Made by a program: the position numbers and the translations under genes. Below, piece by piece: positions 47,901 to 51,708 of a stretch of 51,708 nucleotides of DNA. Numbering within the stretch: the first letter of the stretch is position 1; every line of letters begins with the position of its first letter. Below the pieces are notes generated by a model. That model had not been told where the DNA came from, did no database searches, and saw only the letters and a list, made by a program, of their open reading frames with translations. Where the stretch lies: assembly GCF_019890725.1 (NCBI RefSeq), contig NZ_JAINZZ010000058.1:1-51708 (forward strand), in the 5' to 3' direction. This stretch comes from Actinacidiphila acidipaludis (GTDB taxonomy: Bacteria > Actinomycetota > Actinomycetes > Streptomycetales > Streptomycetaceae).

Positions 47901-48506
47901 CACCCGGGCTCCGGCAACCGCCCCGGAGATCCGCTGTCCCGCCTCGGTGTGCCCGCACGGGTGGCAGCCGAGCTGGATGTGCCGGGCCACGATGGCGCGT
48001 TCCGCGCGCATCAGGTGCCAGCCGCGGCGCATCAGGAACAGCACCGACTTGCGGCCCTCCCGCAGATCGCGGACGAACCGGCGGCGGGCGGTGGTGGCCG
48101 GCCGGCCGCGCAGGCACAACGCGTCCGCCACCAGGCCCAGTTCACGGCAGCGGCCGACGATCTCGGCGGCGAAGATGCCCTCGGCGACGAACACCGGGGC
48201 GCCCTGGAGGTCCAGCCGGGCGCGGCCGGTGGCCGCGCTGGCCGAGAGGTCGTACACCGGGGTCTCCGCGACGCCCTCCGCGCACAGCGCGGCGATGGCC
48301 GCCACGGCGGCGTCGGCGTTCCAGGAGCCCGGGGCGTCCCAGTCGACGGCCGAGCCGCCGGGCAGCAGGGGCAGCGCCGGGTCGTCGCCGTCCTTGTAGA
48401 AGTCGTCGAGGACCAGCACGGGAAGCCCGGTGCGGGCGGCGAGAGAGCTCTTCCCCGACCCGGAAGGGCCGGCCACCAGGATCACACGCGCAAGGGGTTC
48501 ACTCAC
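47886..48506 (-). CDS. Uridine kinase-like P-loop protein
   Basis: This ~206-residue nucleotide kinase has the Walker A motif VILVAGPSGSGKSSLAARTG near the N-terminus. LVLDDFYKDGDDPALP follows (the Asp-Asp-Phe-Tyr motif of uridine/phosphoribulokinases), then DWDAPGSWN, PVYDLSASAATGRARL and VFVAEGIFAAEI. An Arg-rich lid segment contains RFVRDLREGRKSVLF, and a late GCHPCGHTEAG is unusual. It probably phosphorylates uridine/cytidine in salvage. GTG 48506 is preferred; ATG 48524 adds six residues. Its 3' end lies in a long hairpin convergent with sigQ. Confidence 0.82.
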   Translation of the reverse strand: MSEPLARVILVAGPSGSGKSSLAARTGLPVLVLDDFYKDGDDPALPLLPGGSAVDWDAPGSWNADAAVAAIAALCAEGVAETPVYDLSASAATGRARLDLQGAPVFVAEGIFAAEIVGRCRELGLVADALCLRGRPATTARRRFVRDLREGRKSVLFLMRRGWHLMRAERAIVARHIQLGCHPCGHTEAGQRISGAVAGARVPVEA

Positions 48507-48650
48507 GGGATCCGATTCTCCCATGGGTTCACCCGCTGGTCACCGGCCGGTCCGCGGTCGTTGCGCAACCGAGCCCGGCCGGGCGGGCCCGGTCGGGGCC
48601 GTGTGGCGGGACCGGCGTGACCCCGGGCGGGCAGACCGCGTTGGACGGGT

Positions 48651-49046
48651 ATGGCCTCACTCCGTACCGCCCTGGTCCTGACCCTCACCGGCGCCGCCGC
48701 CGTGGTCGTCCCCGCGGGGACCGCCGCCGCCGCGGGACCGGCCGACCCCATCGGCCCGCTGCCCGGGCAGGCGCTGCCCGACGCGCTGCCGGTCACCGGG
48801 CTGACCTCGATGGTGCCCACACAGTCCGTCACCGGTGCGCTCGGCGCCGGGATCGGGCCGGTCAAGCACCTCACCATCGACCCGCTGTCCAACACCAGCG
48901 CGGACCCGCTGGACAACGCGGTCGGCTCGCAGATCGCGGACTTCAAGCCGCTGTCGACGGCGGCCGCCACGGATCCGGTCACCCATGGCGGCTCGCTCGC
49001 GACCCTGCCCCTCGTCGGCACCGCCGCGGGGCTGCTGCCGGGCTGA
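48651..49046 (+). CDS. Small secreted protein, 131 residues
   Basis: The ATG at 48651 begins a signal peptide (MASLRTALVLTLTGAAAVVV, cleavage about AAA-AG near residue 28). The mature part of ~103 residues is rich in Pro, Leu, Thr and Asp (GPLPGQALPDALPVTGL, KHLTIDPLSNTSADPLDNAVGSQIADFKPL). It has no Cys, transmembrane helix or enzyme motif. Function unknown. The composition resembles the other small secreted protein at 42690 but I see no clear alignment. A hairpin overlaps its 3' end. Confidence 0.72.
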   Translation: MASLRTALVLTLTGAAAVVVPAGTAAAAGPADPIGPLPGQALPDALPVTGLTSMVPTQSVTGALGAGIGPVKHLTIDPLSNTSADPLDNAVGSQIADFKPLSTAAATDPVTHGGSLATLPLVGTAAGLLPG

Positions 49047-49058
49047 CGGCCCGGCAGC
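49034..49058. terminator. Convergent hairpin overlapping stop codon
   Basis: GCTGCCGGGC-TGACG-GCCCGGCAGC, a 10-bp perfect stem, holds the stop codon of the secreted protein gene in its loop and separates it from the convergent ALDH-like gene. Confidence 0.7.
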
Positions 49059-49073
49059 GGGGCCGGCGCGTCC

Positions 49074-49964
49074 CTACACCCCGATCGGGTGCCAGACCGT
49101 CTTGGTCTCCAGCCAGGCGGTCAGGCGCCCGATGCCGGGGTCGGCCGTCCAGTCCTCGGAAGACGGGCGGCGGACCCGCTTGAGGTTCTCCGCCGCGGCC
49201 GTCTCCAGCTCCACGGCCAGCTCGCCCGCCGCACCGGTCAGATCGATGCCGTTCACGTCCTGGTGGGAGGCGAGCGGCAGCGCGATCTCCGCGGTCCGGC
49301 CGGACAGGACGTTGACCACGCCGCCCGGCACGTCGGAGGTGGCCAGCACCTCGCCGAGCGACAGCGCGGGCAGCGGCGCCCGCTCGGACGCCACCACCAC
49401 GGCGGTGTTGCCCGTCGCGATCACCGGCGCCACGACCGAGACCAGGCCCAGGAACGACGAGTCCTGCGGGGCCAGTACGGCCACCACGCCGGCCGGCTCG
49501 GGCGTCGAGAGGTTGAAGAACGGCCCGGCGACCGGGTTCGCGCCGCCCACCACCTGCGTGATCTTGTCCGTCCAGCCCGCGTACCAGACCCAGCGGTCCA
49601 CCGCCGCGTCCACCACGGCCGCGGCCCTGGCCTTGGACAGCCCCTCGGCCTCGGCCACCTCACGGGCGAACTGCTCCCGGCGGCCCTCCAGCATCTCCGC
49701 GACGCGGTACAGCACCTGGCCGCGGTTGTAGGCCGTCGCCCCCGACCAGCCGGCCACCGCCTTGCGGGCGGCGACCACCGCGTCGCGGGCGTCCTTGCGG
49801 GAGGAGAGCGGGGCGTTGGCCAGCCAGGCGCCGCTCTTGGAGTCCGTCACCTCGTACACCCGGCCGCTCTCGGAACGGGGGAACTTCCCCCCGACGTACA
49901 GCTTGTAGGTCTTGAACACGCTCAGCCGCGTGCCCTGCTGCTCGGACTTCTCCGTCGCTTTCAC
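49074..49964 (-). CDS. Truncated aldehyde dehydrogenase-like protein (ALDH16 second-domain type)
   Basis: This 296-residue protein is homologous to the N-terminal, NAD-binding part of ALDHs: YKLYVGGKFPRSESGRVYEV, ARDAVVAARKAVAGWSGATAYNRGQVLYRVAEMLEGRR, VDRWVWYAGWTDK, PEPAGVVAVLAPQDSSFLG, VIATGNTAVVVASE. It has no ELGGK Glu motif and no catalytic Cys, ending after a short helix-rich tail. So it cannot be an active dehydrogenase alone. Its GTG overlaps the stop of the full ALDH gene by 4 nt (GTGA), so the two are coupled. Together they match the full-plus-truncated domain plan of ALDH16, here split into two genes. Confidence 0.85.
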   Translation of the reverse strand: MKATEKSEQQGTRLSVFKTYKLYVGGKFPRSESGRVYEVTDSKSGAWLANAPLSSRKDARDAVVAARKAVAGWSGATAYNRGQVLYRVAEMLEGRREQFAREVAEAEGLSKARAAAVVDAAVDRWVWYAGWTDKITQVVGGANPVAGPFFNLSTPEPAGVVAVLAPQDSSFLGLVSVVAPVIATGNTAVVVASERAPLPALSLGEVLATSDVPGGVVNVLSGRTAEIALPLASHQDVNGIDLTGAAGELAVELETAAAENLKRVRRPSSEDWTADPGIGRLTAWLETKTVWHPIGV

Positions 49965-51403
49965 TTGAGGTACCCCTCCAGGCCGTGGCGGCCGCCCTCC
50001 CGGCCGTAGCCGGACTCCTTGTAGCCGCCGAACGGCGAGGTCGGGTCGAACTTGTTGAACGTGTTGGCCCACACCACGCCGGCCCGGAGCTTGTTCGCCA
50101 TCGACAGGATGCGCGACCCCTTCTCGGTCCAGATGCCCGCCGACAGCCCGTACGGGGTGTTGTTGGCCTTCTCCACCGCCTCGGCCGGAGTGCGGAAGGT
50201 CAGCACCGACAGCACCGGGCCGAAGATCTCCTCGCGGGCGATCCGGTGCGCCTGGGTGACACCGGTGAACAGCGTCGGCGCGAACCAGTAGCCGGACTCC
50301 GGCAGGTCGCAGGCCGGCGCCCAGCGCTCGGCGCCCTCGGCCTCGCCGGCCTCCGCGAGGGCGGTGATCCGGGCGAGCTGCTCGGCGGAGTTGATCGCGC
50401 CGATGTCGGTGTTCTTGTCCAGCGGGTCGCCGACCCGCAGCGTGCTCATCCGCCGCTTGAGGGCGTCCAGCAGCTCCTCCTGCACCGACTCCTGCACCAG
50501 CAGCCGGGAGCCCGCGCAGCACACGTGGCCCTGGTTGAAGAAGATGCCGTTGACGATGCCCTCGACGGCCTGGTCGATCGGGGCGTCGTCGAAGACGATG
50601 TTCGCCGCCTTGCCGCCGAGTTCGAGGGTGACCCGCTTACCGGTCCCGGCGACCGTGCGGGCGATGGCCTTGCCCACCTCGGTGCTGCCGGTGAACGCGA
50701 CCTTGTCCACGCCCTCGTGCGCCACCAGGGCCGCGCCCGCGTCCCCGTAGCCGGTGAGGATGTTGACCACGCCGTGCGGCAGACCCGCCTGGCGGCACAC
50801 GTCGGCGAAGAACAGCGCCGACAGGGGAGTGGTCTCGGCGGGCTTGAGCACCACCGTGTTGCCGGCGGCCAGCGCCGGGGCGATCTTCCACGCCAGCATC
50901 AGCAGCGGGAAGTTCCACGGGATGACCTGGCCGGCCACGCCCAGCGGGCGCGGCTCGGGTCCGAAGCCGGCGTGGGCGAGCTTGTCCGCCCAGCCCGCGT
51001 AGTAGAAGAAGTGCGCGGCCACCAGCGGCAGGTCGACGTCGCGGGTCTCGCGGATCGGCTTGCCGTTGTCCAGCGACTCCAGGACGGCCAGTTCGCGCGA
51101 ACGCTCCTGCAGGATGCGTGCGATGCGGAACAGGTACTTGCCCCGCTCGGCGCCCGGCAGCGCGGACCACGAGGTGAACGCCTTGCGCGCGGCGCGCACC
51201 GCGCGGTCGACGTCCTCCTCACCGGCGCGGGCGACCTCGGCGAGCACCTCCTCGCTGGAGGGCGACACCGACTTGAAGACGCGCCCGTCGGCGGCCTCGG
51301 TGAACTCGCCGTCGATGAACAGCCCGTAGGAGGGGGCGAGATCGACGACGGCCCGGGACTCGGGCGCGGGGGCGTACTCGAACATCTGGTGCTTCACGGT
51401 CAC
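49961..51403 (-). CDS. Aldehyde dehydrogenase (full-length, catalytic)
   Basis: This 480-residue NAD(P)-dependent ALDH has YGLFIDGEFTEAADGRVFKSVSP, PWNFPLLMLAWKIAPALAAGNTVVLKPAE (NAD site), FTGSTEVGK, VTLELGGKAANIVF (general-base Glu), FFNQGHVCCAGSRLLV (catalytic Cys) and EEIFGPVLSVL. It follows deoC closely, so it may oxidise the acetaldehyde released from deoxyribose-5-phosphate. The GTG at 51403 is 5 nt after the deoC stop. Operon: deoC, this gene, then the truncated ALDH. Confidence 0.94.
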   Translation of the reverse strand: MTVKHQMFEYAPAPESRAVVDLAPSYGLFIDGEFTEAADGRVFKSVSPSSEEVLAEVARAGEEDVDRAVRAARKAFTSWSALPGAERGKYLFRIARILQERSRELAVLESLDNGKPIRETRDVDLPLVAAHFFYYAGWADKLAHAGFGPEPRPLGVAGQVIPWNFPLLMLAWKIAPALAAGNTVVLKPAETTPLSALFFADVCRQAGLPHGVVNILTGYGDAGAALVAHEGVDKVAFTGSTEVGKAIARTVAGTGKRVTLELGGKAANIVFDDAPIDQAVEGIVNGIFFNQGHVCCAGSRLLVQESVQEELLDALKRRMSTLRVGDPLDKNTDIGAINSAEQLARITALAEAGEAEGAERWAPACDLPESGYWFAPTLFTGVTQAHRIAREEIFGPVLSVLTFRTPAEAVEKANNTPYGLSAGIWTEKGSRILSMANKLRAGVVWANTFNKFDPTSPFGGYKESGYGREGGRHGLEGYLK

Positions 51404-51408
51404 GGGAA

Positions 51409-51708
51409 TCAGTCCACCGTCACGTAGTCGGGACCGGAGTACCGGCCGGTGCGGAGCTTCTGCCGCTGCATCAGCAGGTCGTTGAGGAGGCTGGAGGCGC
51501 CGAAGCGGAACCAGTCGGGGGACAGCCAGTCGTCGCCGGCGGTCTCGTTGACCAGCACCAGGTACTTGATCGCGTCCTTGGCGGTGCGGATGCCGCCGGC
51601 CGGCTTCACGCCGACCTGGACGCCCACGGCGTCGCGGAAGTCGCGGACCGCCTCCAGCATCAGCAGGGTGTTCGCCGGGGTGGCGTTCACCGCGACCTTG
51701 CCGGTCGA
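51409..51708 (-). CDS. deoC: Deoxyribose-phosphate aldolase, 5' part outside window
   Basis: The last ~99 residues of DeoC are present. The frame enters at STGKVAVNATPANT, which contains the Schiff-base Lys region, and continues with VGVKPAGGIRTAKDAIKYL (second catalytic Lys in KPAGGI) and a C-terminal FGASSLLNDLLMQRQKL. DeoC cleaves deoxyribose-5-phosphate to glyceraldehyde-3-phosphate and acetaldehyde, completing the route begun by cdd and deoA at 36280-38103. The start lies beyond the right edge. Confidence 0.95.
   Translation of the reverse strand, partial: STGKVAVNATPANTLLMLEAVRDFRDAVGVQVGVKPAGGIRTAKDAIKYLVLVNETAGDDWLSPDWFRFGASSLLNDLLMQRQKLRTGRYSGPDYVTVD

Overview
The window is a very GC-rich chromosomal stretch with strong third-position G/C bias, GTG/TTG starts, almost no TTA codons and many long antisense shadow frames. 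Gene content and order look like a Streptomyces chromosome. The order sdhCDA, a nonulosonic-acid wall-polymer cluster, bmp/ABC/cdd/deoA, add, afsQ1-afsQ2/sigQ, two ALDHs and deoC matches, as I remember it, one core block of S. coelicolor. This is mostly core genome. I see no rRNA, tRNA, insertion sequence or CRISPR array.

Layout. (1) 1-2138, minus strand: succinate dehydrogenase sdhC-sdhD-sdhA (sdhA runs off the left edge), preceded by an OHCU decarboxylase (urate catabolism). (2) 2382-5655: an ECF-like sigma factor with a Glu/Gln-repeat tail, a low-complexity one-pass membrane protein, and a lipoprotein L,D-transpeptidase. (3) 5853-8390: an orphan methylmalonyl-CoA mutase large subunit and a TetR regulator. 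(4) 8655-20728: cell-surface glycopolymer block. It holds a YfhO-type membrane glycosyltransferase, a polysialyltransferase-like protein, a GT2, a DUF6716-like putative transferase, NeuA fused to a HAD phosphatase, a short NeuB, a GT52-like transferase and a GT4. This fits CMP-nonulosonate (probably Kdn) synthesis and assembly into a teichulosonic-acid-type wall polymer. (5) 20883-30844: secreted multidomain GH87 alpha-1,3-glucanase, a decayed XRE gene, methyltransferase, GNAT, type II NADH dehydrogenase, a small protein, an ASCH protein and an M20 amidohydrolase. (6) 31045-42598: nucleoside uptake and salvage. It comprises a BMP lipoprotein, ATPase, two permeases, cdd, deoA and add, with an MFS/LysR pair and an alpha/beta hydrolase between. 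(7) 42690-49046: small secreted proteins, the afsQ1-afsQ2-lipoprotein-vanZ operon divergent from sigQ, and a uridine-kinase-like P-loop protein. (8) 49074-51708: deoC (partial) and two ALDHs that together look like a split ALDH16.

The most interesting signals are these. A palindrome, CTACGCGCGTAG, lies before the three nucleoside transcription units and suggests a local regulon. The nucleoside ABC ATPase appears to start at ATC. A NeuA-HAD fusion sits beside a SAF-less NeuB with no neuC nearby. There are several TANNNT-N6-8-start leaderless promoters. Two genes carry a TTA codon near their start (possible bldA control). The ALDH pair looks like a split ALDH16. A textbook AfsQ1 box lies between afsQ1 and sigQ, and nine G-tracts plus two strong hairpins lie downstream of sigQ. 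All functions are predicted from sequence alone.
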